From Caldimonas caldifontis (GTDB taxonomy: Bacteria; Pseudomonadota; Gammaproteobacteria; Burkholderiales; Burkholderiaceae_C), in the NCBI RefSeq assembly GCF_002930615.1, contig NZ_PSNX01000003.1:1-64000 (forward strand): 64,000 nucleotides of DNA, given 5' to 3'. A program made the translations under genes and the position numbers. The notes beneath the pieces were generated by a model. It worked only from the letters and a program-made list of their open reading frames with translations. It did not search any database and was not told where the DNA came from. The stretch's first letter is position 1; each line of letters begins with the position of its first letter. Shown one piece after another: positions 37,238 to 47,428 of this stretch.

Positions 37238-40200
37238 TCAGGCGGCAGCCGGCGCCTCGTGGTGCGCCGGCCGCTTGCGATCCAGCCGGCGCATGAAGAC
37301 GAGGTAGAGCAAGGGCACCACGTAGAGCGTGAGCAGCGTCGAGAAGGCCAGGCCCCAGACGATGCTGGCGGCCACCGGCCCCCACAGCAGGCTCTTGCCG
37401 CCCAGGCCCGTGGCCAGCGAGAACAGCCCGCCGATGGTGGTGGTGGACGTGATCAGGATGGGCACCACCCGCCGGCGTGCGGCCCACACGATGGCATGCA
37501 TCGTGCCCATGCCACGCGCACGGCGCTCGTTGGCCGCGTCGATCAGCACGATGGCCGCGTTCACCGCGATGCCGGTCAGCGCGATCACGCCGTACATCGT
37601 GTAGAGCGAGAGCGGGTTCTGCGTGAGCGCCAGACCCAGCGTCACGCCGGTGAAGGCCAGCGGCACGGTCACCAGGATCATGAAGGGTTGCCAGTAGCTC
37701 ACGAACTGCGCGGCCAGGATCAGGAAGATCAGACCCACGCCCAGCGCAAACAGCTGGGCCATGGCATCGAGGCTCTCCTGGATGTCCTCCAGCTCGCCTG
37801 AGAACTCCAGGTCGATGCCCGGGTACTGGCTGGCCACCTCGCGCCAGGCGGCCTGCACCTGCGCGTTGGCCTGGGCGGTGTTCACAGCGTCGGCGTTGTC
37901 CCTGGGGTCGTCGAGATTGGCCTCCACCGTGATGGTGCGGCGCAGGTTGTAGTGGCGGATGAAGCCCTTGCCCGGCTCCACGCTGGCCGTCACCAGCGCC
38001 TCCAGGCGCGTGACCTGGCCGTTGGGCAGGGTGAGCGGCTCGGCCAGCAAAGCGGCCGGGTCGGCGCGCAGGTCGTCGCGGCCGCGCACGCGCACCTCGA
38101 TCTTGTCGCCGCCCTCGCGGGTGAAGGCCACGATCTCCCCGTCGACCTGGATGCGCAGCTGGCGCGCCAGCGAGGCCGCATCGAGCCCGGCGCGCCTCAG
38201 GGCCTCGTGGTCGAACTGCAGCGTGAGCTTGGGGCGGCCCGGCACGTCGTCGTCGGTCACGTCCTTCGCACCAGGCACCCCGGCCACGATGGTCTTGACC
38301 GCATCGGCGGCGCGGCGCAGCTGCGCCGCATCATCGCCGCGCACCTTGACGTTGATGGCCTTGCCCTTGGGCGGGCCGCCGGAGAGCAGCGTGAAGCTCT
38401 TGCGCCCGGGGCCGGGCAGCGCCTCCACCTCGGCCCGCATGGCCTCGATGACCTCGCTCACCTCACGTCCGTCCTCACCGCGCGGGTTGAGCGAGACGGT
38501 CACCTGCGCATAGGGGTCGCCATAGACCGGTTCGGTCTCCGTGAACTTGATGCCGGCCACCGACACCACCGAGCGGGCCTCGCCTTCGGGGCCCACCCCC
38601 TGAAGGTAGCGGCGCACCACCTGTTCCACGGCTTCGGTCTCGGCCAGGGTCTCCTCCAGCGTGGCCTGCGAGGGCATGTCCACGTTCACATAGAACACGC
38701 GCAGCGGGTCGAAGGCAAAGAACTGGACCTTCACGGCGCCCCCCAGGAACAGGCCCACCGCCCCCACCACCAGGGCGACGGCCACCACCATCGACCAGCC
38801 GGCGCGGCGCAGCACGGCCGCCAGGCTCTTGCCGTACCACAGGCGCAGCTTGCGGTTGAACTCGTTGCGCCAGGCCTGGGCGCGGGAGGGTTGGTCGAGC
38901 CGCAGGCGCAGCGCCGTCACGTGCGTGGGCAGCATCCAGAAGGCCTCGATCAGGCTGATCAGCAGGGCCAGCGTCACGACGAAGGGAATGACGAACATGA
39001 ACTTGCCCACGATGCCGGGCAGCAGCATCAGCGGCAGGAAGGCGGCCATCGTCGTCATCACCGAGGACAGCACCGGCGCAAACACCTCGCGCACCCCCCC
39101 CAGCGCGGCGTCGAGGGCTTCGGCCCCCCGCTGCAGCCGGTAGTAGATGGCCTCGACCACCACCACCGCGTCGTCCACCAGCATGCCCAGAGCGATCACG
39201 AGGCCCAGCAGCACCGAGATGTTGAGCGTGTGCCCCAGGCTGCTGAGCACGATCATCGTGCCCGCCAGCGAGAAGGGGATGCCGATGGCGATGAGCACGC
39301 CGATGCGCCAGCCCAGGAAGAGCCAGCAGATGGCCAGCACGCTCACCAGGCCGAACAGGGCGTTCGTTTCCATCACGCCGATGGCCTCGCGCGTGGGCAC
39401 GGTCTGGTCGTCGGTGAGCACGAGCGTGAGCCCGCTGGCGGCCAGAGCCCCCTGGCGCTGCTCGATGTAGCCGCGCAGTTGCTCGACGAGCTGCAGCGTG
39501 TTGGTACCGGCCTTTTTCGTGACCGCCAGGCTGATGGCACTCTGCCCGTCCATGCTGGCCAGCTGGGCCGCGGGTGCGCGGGCCCGCTCGATGCGAGCCA
39601 CGTCTTCGAGCCGCGCCGTGGCCTCGGGCCGTGCGGGGTTGCGCACCACCACACCGGCCAGGCGCTGCGGATCGGTGGCAATGCCCTGCACCGTGACCGA
39701 CCAGGCGCCCCCCTCGGTCTTGAGCGTGCCGGCCGAGGTGTCGCGGAAGACGCTGCGCACCGCATCGGCCACGTCCGTGGCGCTCAGGCCGCGCGCCACC
39801 AGGGCGACGTTGTCGGGAGTGATCAGGATCTCGGGGTCGCGCAGGCCGGAGGCATAGACCTGGTCCACCCCCGTGATGCGCTCCAGGTCGAGCTTGATCT
39901 GGCGGCCGGCCTGGCGCAGCACCTCGTCGTCGGCCTGGCCCAGCAGCATGAGCTGCGCGGTGGGGAAGCCGTTGGAGGTGGTGATCTCGACGATCAGCGG
40001 ATCCTCGGCCTCGCTGGGCAGCTCGGCATTGGCCTTGTTCTGGATCTCGCGGCGCAGGTCGGCGATGCGCTTGTCGAAGGTGCGCTCGGAGATCTCGCGA
40101 AAGCGCACGAGGATGCTGGACGCATTCTCGCGGCTGCTCGAGATCACGAAGCGCACGTCGGCCACCCCCTTGATGGCGTCTTCCAGCGGGTTGGTGACCA

Positions 40201-40384
40201 GGCGCTCGACGTCTTCGGCCGAAGCGCCCGGCAGGGCGGTGACGATGCTGACCCAGTTGAAGTTGATCTCCGGGTCCTGGGCGCGCGGCATCGTCAGGTA
40301 GCTGAGCACCCCCATCACCAGCACCACCACGAAGGTGACGTTGGCGAGCGGATGGTTGCGGATCAGTGCAGCCAGCAGCTTCAT
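37238..40384 (-). CDS. RND-family efflux permease (AcrB/HAE1-like)
   Basis: 1048 residues, full-length inner-membrane pump with twelve spans and two large periplasmic loops. The N-terminal LIRNHPLANVTFVVVLVMG and early DPEINFNWVSIVTALPG are typical. The proton-relay pair is in GMLVDDAVVVVEAI, and the second-half TGIAVNAAIVLIDAAN motif is present. The basic C-terminus lies in the cytoplasm. It pairs with the adaptor gene 12 bases upstream; no outer-membrane channel gene is in the window, so it probably borrows a shared TolC-like protein. Substrates unknown. Confidence 0.93.
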   Translation of the reverse strand: MKLLAALIRNHPLANVTFVVVLVMGVLSYLTMPRAQDPEINFNWVSIVTALPGASAEDVERLVTNPLEDAIKGVADVRFVISSSRENASSILVRFREISERTFDKRIADLRREIQNKANAELPSEAEDPLIVEITTSNGFPTAQLMLLGQADDEVLRQAGRQIKLDLERITGVDQVYASGLRDPEILITPDNVALVARGLSATDVADAVRSVFRDTSAGTLKTEGGAWSVTVQGIATDPQRLAGVVVRNPARPEATARLEDVARIERARAPAAQLASMDGQSAISLAVTKKAGTNTLQLVEQLRGYIEQRQGALAASGLTLVLTDDQTVPTREAIGVMETNALFGLVSVLAICWLFLGWRIGVLIAIGIPFSLAGTMIVLSSLGHTLNISVLLGLVIALGMLVDDAVVVVEAIYYRLQRGAEALDAALGGVREVFAPVLSSVMTTMAAFLPLMLLPGIVGKFMFVIPFVVTLALLISLIEAFWMLPTHVTALRLRLDQPSRAQAWRNEFNRKLRLWYGKSLAAVLRRAGWSMVVAVALVVGAVGLFLGGAVKVQFFAFDPLRVFYVNVDMPSQATLEETLAETEAVEQVVRRYLQGVGPEGEARSVVSVAGIKFTETEPVYGDPYAQVTVSLNPRGEDGREVSEVIEAMRAEVEALPGPGRKSFTLLSGGPPKGKAINVKVRGDDAAQLRRAADAVKTIVAGVPGAKDVTDDDVPGRPKLTLQFDHEALRRAGLDAASLARQLRIQVDGEIVAFTREGGDKIEVRVRGRDDLRADPAALLAEPLTLPNGQVTRLEALVTASVEPGKGFIRHYNLRRTITVEANLDDPRDNADAVNTAQANAQVQAAWREVASQYPGIDLEFSGELEDIQESLDAMAQLFALGVGLIFLILAAQFVSYWQPFMILVTVPLAFTGVTLGLALTQNPLSLYTMYGVIALTGIAVNAAIVLIDAANERRARGMGTMHAIVWAARRRVVPILITSTTTIGGLFSLATGLGGKSLLWGPVAASIVWGLAFSTLLTLYVVPLLYLVFMRRLDRKRPAHHEAPAAA

Positions 40385-40396
40385 CGGCGCGCCCCG

Positions 40397-41431
40397 TCAG
40401 CGGTCGATGCTGACGGGCTCGCCGTCGCGCAGGGCCGCCTGGCCGCTGATGACCACCGGCGTGTCAGCCGCCAGTGTGGCCACGGCCGCCCGCCCTTCCT
40501 GCGCACCGGGCAAGGGCACGAAGCGGGCGCGGCCGTCGGCCACCGTGAACACCCCCAGGCGGCGCTCACGCAGCACGATCAGCGAGGGTGGGACATGGGC
40601 GCGGTCCTCGGCCCACACCAGCCGCCCCTCGGTGCCCGGCAGCACGGCCTCCTGGGGGGCCAGGCGCACCTCCACCGTGCGCGACGACGCCGTCACCGCG
40701 CCGGCCACGCGCAGCAGCTTGAGCGGTACGGCGCGCCCGGCCGTCTCGAAGCGGGGGGCCTGTGCGGCACGCAGGCCCGACACATCGTCCGGCAGGAGCT
40801 GGGCGCTCACTTCGGCCGCGCCTGTTTCGGTCAGCACGTACAGCGCCGTGCCCGGGGCCACGTACTCGCCGGCCTGGGCCAGACGCTGGCTCACCGTGCC
40901 GGCAAACGGTGCCGTGATGCGGGTGCGCGCCAGCGCCCGCTGGGCCGTGGCCAGCTGGGCCTGGTTGGCGGCCAGTTCGGCCTGCAGGAGTTTCAGCTCG
41001 GTTTCTCGCTGGTTCAGCGCCTCCTGCGACAGGAAGTTCTGCGCCACCAGCTCGCGGGTGCGCTGCAGCTGGGTCTGCGCGAGGCCCACGCGCGCCTGCG
41101 TGGCCTGCAGGGCCGCCTGGGCGCGGTCGCGTTCGAGGCGGAAGTCGGTCGGGTCGATCTCGGCAAGCAGTTCGCCACGGCGCACGCTGGCGCCCGCATC
41201 CACCGTCCAGCGCAACACCGTGCCCGGCACCTCGGCCGCCACGCGGGCCTGGTTGCGCGCCACCACGGCCGCCGGCGCTTCGCGCTGCGGGCGCACGGCC
41301 ACGTCGCCGAAGGGCCGGACCTGGACCAGCGCGGCCCCGCCATTGGCCGAGGGAGCCTGGGCCTGGGCAGGGCCGATCCACAGGAGCGCCCCGAGGCAAG
41401 ACAAGAACACGGCAAGGCAGCGAAGCTTCAT
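40397..41431 (-). CDS. RND efflux periplasmic adaptor (membrane fusion protein)
   Basis: 344 residues. Signal peptide MKLRCLAVFLSCLGALLW ending at AQA. Lipoyl half-motifs flank an alpha-helical hairpin: RWTVDAGASVRRGELLAEID before it and FAGTVSQRLAQAGEYVAPG after it. A coiled hairpin rich in Ala, Gln, Leu and Arg lies between. It links the inner-membrane pump to an outer-membrane channel. First gene of the pump operon. The 277-base divergent region to the CAP gene must hold its promoter; no regulator gene is next to it. Confidence 0.9.
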   Translation of the reverse strand: MKLRCLAVFLSCLGALLWIGPAQAQAPSANGGAALVQVRPFGDVAVRPQREAPAAVVARNQARVAAEVPGTVLRWTVDAGASVRRGELLAEIDPTDFRLERDRAQAALQATQARVGLAQTQLQRTRELVAQNFLSQEALNQRETELKLLQAELAANQAQLATAQRALARTRITAPFAGTVSQRLAQAGEYVAPGTALYVLTETGAAEVSAQLLPDDVSGLRAAQAPRFETAGRAVPLKLLRVAGAVTASSRTVEVRLAPQEAVLPGTEGRLVWAEDRAHVPPSLIVLRERRLGVFTVADGRARFVPLPGAQEGRAAVATLAADTPVVISGQAALRDGEPVSIDR

Positions 41432-41708
41432 GGAGGACTCGAGGAGGACGGCCCGAGAGACAGCACCACCGTGAGGGCGGAGCCCGGTGGGCCAGAGGCC
41501 GGTTTTGTGCAGATGTTCACGATTATGCGCGTGCGCGAGCAGCGCACCCACCCTCTTTCGGGGGCGCTGTGGGGTCATCTGCCGTCATGCTGCTGACATG
41601 TGTCGTGAGGTTCCTGTTGTGACATTCACACGGGCGGTTGCAATCGGTAATCCCTGGACGGCGAGCCTCGCGCCAAGATGCGCGCTTCGCGTCCCGCCAG
41701 AGAAGTCC

Positions 41709-42365
41709 ATGCCCGTCGCGCCCAGTTCGATTCTCTCCCTCGTGCCGGTCCGGGTGGCCTGCCTGGCCGCAGCCGCAGTGGCCCTGTCGGCGTGCGGCGG
41801 CGGTGGCGGCGACGATGCCCCTGGATCCCCAAGCGACGCCTCCTCCACGCAGACCAGCGCCCCGGCGCCGGCGGATCCGCCCGCGGCCGCCGCGCCCACG
41901 CCGGCTCCAGCCCCAGCGGTGGAGGACATCACCTGCGGCCTGCCCAACTTCCAGGCGGAGGTGTTGCGTCTGGTGAATGAGCGCCGCGCCGCCGGCGCCA
42001 GTTGCGGAAGCCGCGGCACCTTTGCGGCCACCACGGCGCTGAGCTGGAATACGGCATTGACGACCGCGGCCTACGGCCACAGCCGTGACATGGCCGACAA
42101 CAACTACTTCAGCCACACCAGCCGCGACGGTCGCACCTTCGACCAGCGCATCACGGCCGCCGGCTACCGCTGGAGCCGCGCCGGCGAAAACATCGCAGCG
42201 GGCTACACCTCGGCTCAGAGCGTGGTCAACGGCTGGATGGCCAGCGAGGGCCATTGCGCCAACCTCATGAACCCGAACTTCCGCGACATGGGCCTGGCCT
42301 GCGCACGCAACGCCGGCAGCCGCTACGGCTGGTACTGGACCCAGAACCTGGGCACGCCGCGCTGA
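41709..42365 (+). CDS. CAP-domain lipoprotein
   Basis: 218 residues. A lipobox ALSAC is followed by a Gly run and a Pro/Ala-rich linker of about 50 residues that would span away from the membrane. The CAP/SCP (PF00188-type) domain has VLRLVNERRAAG, the HSRDMADNNYFSHTSRDG signature, YRWSRAGENIAAGY and GWMASEGHCANLMNPNFRDMG, so the conserved His/Glu cavity residues are present. Four Cys likely form disulfides. Bacterial CAP proteins are surface or secreted with poorly known roles. Start 41709 is the ATG nearest the signal sequence. Confidence 0.87.
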   Translation: MPVAPSSILSLVPVRVACLAAAAVALSACGGGGGDDAPGSPSDASSTQTSAPAPADPPAAAAPTPAPAPAVEDITCGLPNFQAEVLRLVNERRAAGASCGSRGTFAATTALSWNTALTTAAYGHSRDMADNNYFSHTSRDGRTFDQRITAAGYRWSRAGENIAAGYTSAQSVVNGWMASEGHCANLMNPNFRDMGLACARNAGSRYGWYWTQNLGTPR

Positions 42366-42377
42366 GCGCTGGCCGCC

Positions 42378-43478
42378 TCAGGCCAGCACCGTGTCGATCA
42401 CCCCACCGCCCAGGCAGACGTCCCCGTCGTAGAGCACGGCCGACTGTCCCGGCGTGACGGCCCACTGGGCCTGCGGGAAGTCGAGCCCGAAGCGGGCACC
42501 GTCCAGGCCTTCGAAGGTGCAGGGTGCATCGCTCTGGCGGTAGCGCGTCTTGGCACCATAGGGGCCGGCCGGTGGCGGCTCCCCAGCCGTCCAGCTCGCG
42601 TCGCCGGCCACCAGGCGGTGCGACAGCAGCCAGGGATGGTCATGGCCCTGCACCACATAGAGGGTGTTCGTGGCCATGTCCTTGCGCGCCACGAACCAGG
42701 GGGCGTGGTCGCCGCCGCCGCGCGGGGCGCCCTTGTCCTTGACGCCCCCGATGCCGATGCCCTTGCGCTGCCCCAGGGTGTAGAAGCTCAGGCCCACGTG
42801 TTCGCCCAGCACCCGGCCGCGGTCGTCCTTGATGGGGCCGGGCGTGTTCGAGAGGTAGCGGTTGAGGAACTCGCGGAAGGGCCGCTCACCGATGAAGCAG
42901 ATGCCGGTCGAGTCCTTCTTCTTCGCATTGGGCAGCCCGATCTCGGCGGCGAGGCGGCGCACCTCGGTCTTGTGCAGTTCGCCCACGGGGAAGAGCGTCT
43001 TGCTGAGCTGCGCCTGGTTCAGCCGGTGCAGGAAGTAGCTCTGGTCCTTGGAAGGGTCCAGCCCCCTGAGCAGCTGGAAGCGGCCGTCGCGTTCGCGCAC
43101 GCGGGCGTAGTGGCCAGTGGCGATCTTCTCGGCGCCCAGGCGCATGGCATGGTCGAGGAAGGCCTTGAACTTGATCTCGGCGTTGCACAGGATGTCGGGG
43201 TTGGGCGTGCGCCCGGCCTGGTACTCGCGCAGGAACTCGGCAAACACCCGGTCCTTGTACTCGGCCGCGAAGTTCACGTGCTCGATCTCGATGCCGATGA
43301 CGTCGGCCACCGCGGCCGCATCGACGAAGTCAATGTTCGACGAGCAGTACTCGCTGTCGTCGTCGTCTTCCCAGTTCTTCATGAAGATGCCGACGACCTC
43401 GTGCCCCTGCTGCTTGAGCAGCCAGGCGCTCACGGCCGAATCCACACCGCCGGACAGGCCTACCACCACACGTGTCAT
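42378..43478 (-). CDS. mnmA: tRNA-specific 2-thiouridylase
   Basis: 366 residues. It makes the 2-thio group of wobble uridine 34 in tRNA for Glu, Gln and Lys, taking sulfur from a persulfide relay. The PP-loop [15 protein letters not shown] begins at residue 8, the first catalytic Cys is in [12 protein letters not shown] (about 98) and the second in [10 protein letters not shown] (about 192). Length and motifs are typical. Its ATG overlaps the NUDIX stop (ATGA), so the two are translationally coupled. The convergent CAP gene ends 12 bases away. Confidence 0.97.
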   Translation of the reverse strand: MTRVVVGLSGGVDSAVSAWLLKQQGHEVVGIFMKNWEDDDDSEYCSSNIDFVDAAAVADVIGIEIEHVNFAAEYKDRVFAEFLREYQAGRTPNPDILCNAEIKFKAFLDHAMRLGAEKIATGHYARVRERDGRFQLLRGLDPSKDQSYFLHRLNQAQLSKTLFPVGELHKTEVRRLAAEIGLPNAKKKDSTGICFIGERPFREFLNRYLSNTPGPIKDDRGRVLGEHVGLSFYTLGQRKGIGIGGVKDKGAPRGGGDHAPWFVARKDMATNTLYVVQGHDHPWLLSHRLVAGDASWTAGEPPPAGPYGAKTRYRQSDAPCTFEGLDGARFGLDFPQAQWAVTPGQSAVLYDGDVCLGGGVIDTVLA

Positions 43479-43981
43479 GGCGTCTTGATCTCCGGGTCGT
43501 AAATCGTGGGATCCACCGTGAGCAGCTCCAGCGGGTAGCGCTTGCCGGCGAGGTAGTCTTCCATGCAGCGCAGCACCAGCGGGCTGCGGTGCCGCTCGCG
43601 GCTGGCGCGGATCTCGTCGGGTGTCATCCACAGGGTGCGCACGATGCCTTCGTCCAGCACCCAGCCCGGCGCGGGCTCGCTGGCCTTGCCGCAGAAGGCG
43701 AAGCGCACATAGGTCACGTCCTCGCCGGTGGCCGGGCGATGAAAGCGCGAGAGGTAGACCCCCACCAGCGCCTCGGGCGTGAACACGCAGCCGGTTTCCT
43801 CCAGGGCTTCGCGCGCCACGCCCTGTGCCGGCGACTCGCCCGGGTCCAGGTGGCCGGCCGGGTTGTTCAGCTTCAGGCCCTCGGCCGTGTGCTCTTCCAC
43901 CAGCAGGAACTGGCTCTGTCCCTCGACCTGGCGCTCCACGATGGCCGCCACCGTGACACTGGGTTTCCAACGATCGTTCAT
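43475..43981 (-). CDS. NUDIX hydrolase (NudJ-like)
   Basis: 168 residues. The full NUDIX box G-x5-E-x7-REUxEExG is present as [22 protein letters not shown] with one short gap in my quoted run. It is preceded by [11 protein letters not shown], typical of NudJ-type phosphatases acting on thiamine pyrophosphate precursors and nucleotides. It shares a four-base overlap with mnmA, a pairing seen in several proteobacteria. Start at 43981 (MNDRWKPS). It is preceded by the XdhC-like gene, whose stop is 7 bases upstream of this start. Confidence 0.9.
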   Translation of the reverse strand: MNDRWKPSVTVAAIVERQVEGQSQFLLVEEHTAEGLKLNNPAGHLDPGESPAQGVAREALEETGCVFTPEALVGVYLSRFHRPATGEDVTYVRFAFCGKASEPAPGWVLDEGIVRTLWMTPDEIRASRERHRSPLVLRCMEDYLAGKRYPLELLTVDPTIYDPEIKTP

Positions 43982-43988
43982 GGGGGAA

Positions 43989-44969
43989 TTATCGCGGCCG
44001 CGAGGCATCGGCGATCACGCCGTTCTTGGCCGCCACCAGTTCGGCCATGATCGACAGGGCGATCTCGGCCGGCGTCTTGCTGCCGATGTAGACGCCCGCC
44101 GGGCCGTGCAGGCGCTGCAGCTGGGCATCGGTCAGGCCGAAATGCTCATGCAGCCTCTCGCGCCGGTGTGCGGCATTGCGGCGTGAGCCGATCGCGCCCA
44201 CGTAGAAGGCCTGCGAGCGCAGTGCGTCGATCAGCGCCAGGTCGTCGAGCTTGGGGTCATGGGTGAGCGTCACCACCGCCGTGCGCGCATCGGGTTGCAG
44301 CCGCACGATCAGGTCGTCGGGCATCTCGCGGGTCAGGGTCACGCCGGGCAGGGTCCAGCTCTGCGGCTGTTCTTCGCGCGGGTCGCACACGATCACCTCG
44401 AAGCCCAGGCTCAGCGCCATCTCGCCGAGGAAGCGCGAGAGGTCGCCCGCGCCGATCACGACCAGCCGAAAGCGCGGGCCGAAGTGCGTGCGCAGGTGGG
44501 TGTCGTCGAGGCGGAGTAGGCTGTCGCGCGCGCCGGGCTGCAGCAGCACCTCGCCGGTGCGCAGGTCGAGCACCCGCTCTGTGCTGCGCCGGGCCTGGCA
44601 GGCGGCCAGCAACTCGGGCAACTGGCTGCGTTCCGACACCGGCTCCAGCACCAGCTCCACCGTGCCCCCGCAGGGCAGGCCGAAGCGGTGCGCCTGGTCG
44701 GCCGAGATGCCGTAGCGCAGCGTCGAGGGCCGCCCGCCGGCACACACGGCCTCGACCCCTTCCTCGCGCACGCGGTGGATGAGGTCGTCCTCGATGCAGC
44801 CGCCCGAGACCGAGCCCACCGTGTGGCCCTGGGCGTTGATGGCCATCAGCGAGCCGGGCGGGCGCGGCGACGAGCCCCAGGTGCGGGCCACGGTGACCAG
44901 CACCACGGGCAGCCCCTGACCTTGCCATTCGTGCGCGGTGCGCAGCACCCGGGTGTCGAGGTCTTCCAT
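43989..44969 (-). CDS. XdhC/CoxI-family molybdoenzyme maturation protein
   Basis: 326 residues. XdhC_CoxI N-terminal domain ([26 protein letters not shown]) followed by a Rossmann domain ([18 protein letters not shown], then [18 protein letters not shown]). XdhC binds molybdenum cofactor, protects it and helps its sulfuration before insertion into xanthine-dehydrogenase-type enzymes. No xdhA/xdhB or coxL gene is in the window, so its client lies elsewhere. SorA and SoxC use a different (sulfite oxidase) cofactor form and are unlikely clients. Head of a mini-operon with NUDIX and mnmA. Confidence 0.88.
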   Translation of the reverse strand: MEDLDTRVLRTAHEWQGQGLPVVLVTVARTWGSSPRPPGSLMAINAQGHTVGSVSGGCIEDDLIHRVREEGVEAVCAGGRPSTLRYGISADQAHRFGLPCGGTVELVLEPVSERSQLPELLAACQARRSTERVLDLRTGEVLLQPGARDSLLRLDDTHLRTHFGPRFRLVVIGAGDLSRFLGEMALSLGFEVIVCDPREEQPQSWTLPGVTLTREMPDDLIVRLQPDARTAVVTLTHDPKLDDLALIDALRSQAFYVGAIGSRRNAAHRRERLHEHFGLTDAQLQRLHGPAGVYIGSKTPAEIALSIMAELVAAKNGVIADASRPR

Positions 44970-45007
44970 GCCGTCACCTTAGCCCAGATCGGAAGGCTAC
45001 TGGCGAC

Positions 45008-45814
45008 TCAGGCGCCGCCGCCCTGAACGCTGCTGCCCATCGACAGAAAGTCGGCCACCAGACGCAGGACCTCGTCACCCTGATCCCGATGGGGCACATG
45101 GCCGCAAGGAAGGATGGCCAGCCGCGCAGGCCCCTTCACGCCGCCGGCGATGCGACGCGGAAACGCCAGCGAGCCGTACTCGTCATGCTCGCCGTGGATG
45201 GCCAGCACCGGGCAGGTGATGCGTTCCAGCTCATGGTCGAGGGTCCAGTCCCTGAACGCCGGTGAGAGCCACACCTGCGTCCAGGCATCCAGCACCCAGG
45301 GCGCCTTGTCGCCATGCCATCGCACCAGCCGGGCCTGCTGGGCCGGATCGGCAAACTGCCGTTGGGCCTCGCGGATGCCCGTCAGCGTGAGCGGCTCCAC
45401 GAAAGCCTGGGCGGCTTCGCTGATCACCGCCTCGCAGCGCGCGCCGTGCCGGGCCGCGATCGTGAGCGCCATGCCGCCGCCCACGCTGTGGCCGAACGGC
45501 ACGAAGCGCTCGATGCCAAGCGCTTCGAGGAGCGCGGGGACGACGACCACGGCCTCTTCCTCGATGAAGCCGGGCGACGGCCGCTCCACGCGCGGCGAAG
45601 ACTTGCCGAAGCCCAGACGGTCGTAGGCGATCACGGACCTGGATGTCGCCACCGCCAAGGCCGCTGGGAAGTCCCGCCACTGCTCGACCGAGCCGAGGGA
45701 GTCATGCAGCAACAGGAGGGGACTGCGCTTGCTGCCAGGGACAGACCAGCGGCGGGTGAACACCCCGCCGCCGGGAACATCGATGATCAATTCGCTGAGG
45801 TCTGGGGGGCGCAT
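45008..45814 (-). CDS. Alpha/beta hydrolase
   Basis: 268 residues, alpha/beta-hydrolase fold. The nucleophile elbow is FGHSVGGGM, the acid probably the Asp in HGEHDEYGS, and the His in PCGHVPHRD. The oxyanion region is LLLLHDSLGS. No signal peptide, so cytoplasmic. Substrate cannot be told; small ester, lactone or haloalkane-type hydrolases share this pattern. It lies 18 bases after the MATE gene in the same direction. Confidence 0.88.
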   Translation of the reverse strand: MRPPDLSELIIDVPGGGVFTRRWSVPGSKRSPLLLLHDSLGSVEQWRDFPAALAVATSRSVIAYDRLGFGKSSPRVERPSPGFIEEEAVVVVPALLEALGIERFVPFGHSVGGGMALTIAARHGARCEAVISEAAQAFVEPLTLTGIREAQRQFADPAQQARLVRWHGDKAPWVLDAWTQVWLSPAFRDWTLDHELERITCPVLAIHGEHDEYGSLAFPRRIAGGVKGPARLAILPCGHVPHRDQGDEVLRLVADFLSMGSSVQGGGA

Positions 45815-45832
45815 GCTTTGTGCCGTGAGGCA

Positions 45833-47251
45833 TCACACCGCCATTGTCTTCCATCGTCCCCGGGTGAACAGCCACAGCGTGAACAGGCCCACGGCGGTTT
45901 CCGAGACGAAGACGCCCCAGAACACCCCGGAGTGCGACCATCCCAGCGGCAGGGCCAGCGCCCAGGCCAGCGGGATCTGGAGGAGCCAGAAGAAGACGAG
46001 GTTGATCCAGGTCGGCGTCATCGTGTCGCCCGCGCCATTGAAGGCCTGCACCGCCACCATCCACCAGCCATAGACAAAGTACGAGTAGGCCAGGATGGAG
46101 AGCCACTCGCCGCCGATGGCGATGACGGCCGCATCGTCGGTGAACAGGCCGATGATCGCGTCGTGCCAGAGGAAGAAGGCCACCGAGACGGCCAGCGTGA
46201 ACGCCATGTTCATCCAGCCGATGCGCCACACCGAGGCCTCGGCCCGGCCCGGCTCGCCCGCGCCCAGGTTCTGCCCCACCAGCGTCGCGGCGGCGTTCGA
46301 CATGCCCCAGGCGGGCATGAGGGTGAACATCATGACGCGCATGGCAATGGTGGCGCCGGCCACCGCCTCGGTGGACACGCTGGCCAGGATGCGCATCAGG
46401 AAGATCCACGCCGTCATCGCCACGATCATCTGCCCGATGCCGCCCAGAGACGTGCGGGCGATCAGCAGCAGGGTCGCGCCATGCCATCGCACCTGGGCCC
46501 GTGCGATGCGCAGGTGTTCGCTGCCGCGCACCAGGATCCACAACTGCATCAGCACCCCCGCGCCGCGGCCGATGTTGGTGGCAATGGCCGCCCCCTCGAT
46601 GCCCATCGCAGGAATGGGACCCAGGCCGAAGATGAGGATGGGGTCCAGCACGATGTTGAGGGCATTGGCCACCCACAGCACCCGCATGGCCGCCGCTGCA
46701 TCGCCCGCGCCGCGGAAGATCGCATTGATCACGAAGAGCAGCAGGATCACGGCATTGCCGCCCAGCATCCACTGGGTGTAGCGGTAGCCGTGCTCGATGG
46801 CCCAGGCATCCGCGCCCATGAGCCTCAGGAGATCCTTGGCCCAGACGATGCCAGCCACCGCGAAGGGCAGCGACACCAGCACCGCAAGCAGGATGGCCTG
46901 CACCGCCGACAAGGCCGCGTCCTCACCCTTGGTTTCACCGATGCGTCGCGCGACGATGGCCGTGACGGCCATCGCCAAGCCCATCGCGATCGAATAGAGG
47001 AGGAAGAGGTAGGTCTCGGTCAGGCCGACCGTCGCCACCGCCGAAGCACCCAACTGGGCGACGAAAAAGATGTCCACCACCGCGAAGGTGGATTCGAGCA
47101 CCAGCTCGAGCATCATCGGAATGGCCAGGAGGAACACCGCGCGCTTCAGCGGGATGCGGGTGTAGTCGGCGTTGGTGCCACGCAGTGCGGCACGCAGGTC
47201 GGCCCAGAACGACGGCAGGGGCGCGGTCAGAGCGGAATCGGTGGAGCTCAT
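45833..47251 (-). CDS. MATE-family efflux transporter
   Basis: 472 residues with twelve predicted spans and the internal repeat typical of MATE exporters. Characteristic elements are LAIPMMLELVLESTFAVVDIFFVAQLG at the start (quoted loosely here as LAIPMMLELVLES and VDIFFVAQLG) and the second-half MPAWGMSNAAATLVGQNLGAG. It exports cationic drugs or metabolites using Na+ or H+. The 177-base region upstream (47252-47428) holds no gene. It is probably co-transcribed with the hydrolase. Confidence 0.92.
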   Translation of the reverse strand: MSSTDSALTAPLPSFWADLRAALRGTNADYTRIPLKRAVFLLAIPMMLELVLESTFAVVDIFFVAQLGASAVATVGLTETYLFLLYSIAMGLAMAVTAIVARRIGETKGEDAALSAVQAILLAVLVSLPFAVAGIVWAKDLLRLMGADAWAIEHGYRYTQWMLGGNAVILLLFVINAIFRGAGDAAAAMRVLWVANALNIVLDPILIFGLGPIPAMGIEGAAIATNIGRGAGVLMQLWILVRGSEHLRIARAQVRWHGATLLLIARTSLGGIGQMIVAMTAWIFLMRILASVSTEAVAGATIAMRVMMFTLMPAWGMSNAAATLVGQNLGAGEPGRAEASVWRIGWMNMAFTLAVSVAFFLWHDAIIGLFTDDAAVIAIGGEWLSILAYSYFVYGWWMVAVQAFNGAGDTMTPTWINLVFFWLLQIPLAWALALPLGWSHSGVFWGVFVSETAVGLFTLWLFTRGRWKTMAV

Positions 47252-47428
47252 GGGGTCTTTCAGTCAACCTCGATGGTGCCGTTCGCGGCCAGCGGCCCGA
47301 GGCGGGCCAGTTGAAGCCGTGCATCATAGGGGCGGCGAGTCCGGCGTCCCCGACCACTGCCGCGCTCACCACCCGGGGCCACTGGTCGGCAGTTCGCGGC
47401 TCCCGTGGGGTGTGCCGCCTGCAGGCCC

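Noticed and set aside
37952-41596. A 1214-codon + strand open frame opposite the RND pump
   Set aside because: Composition rich in His, Gln, Ala and Gly typical of reverse-strand reading of GC-rich genes; no domain.
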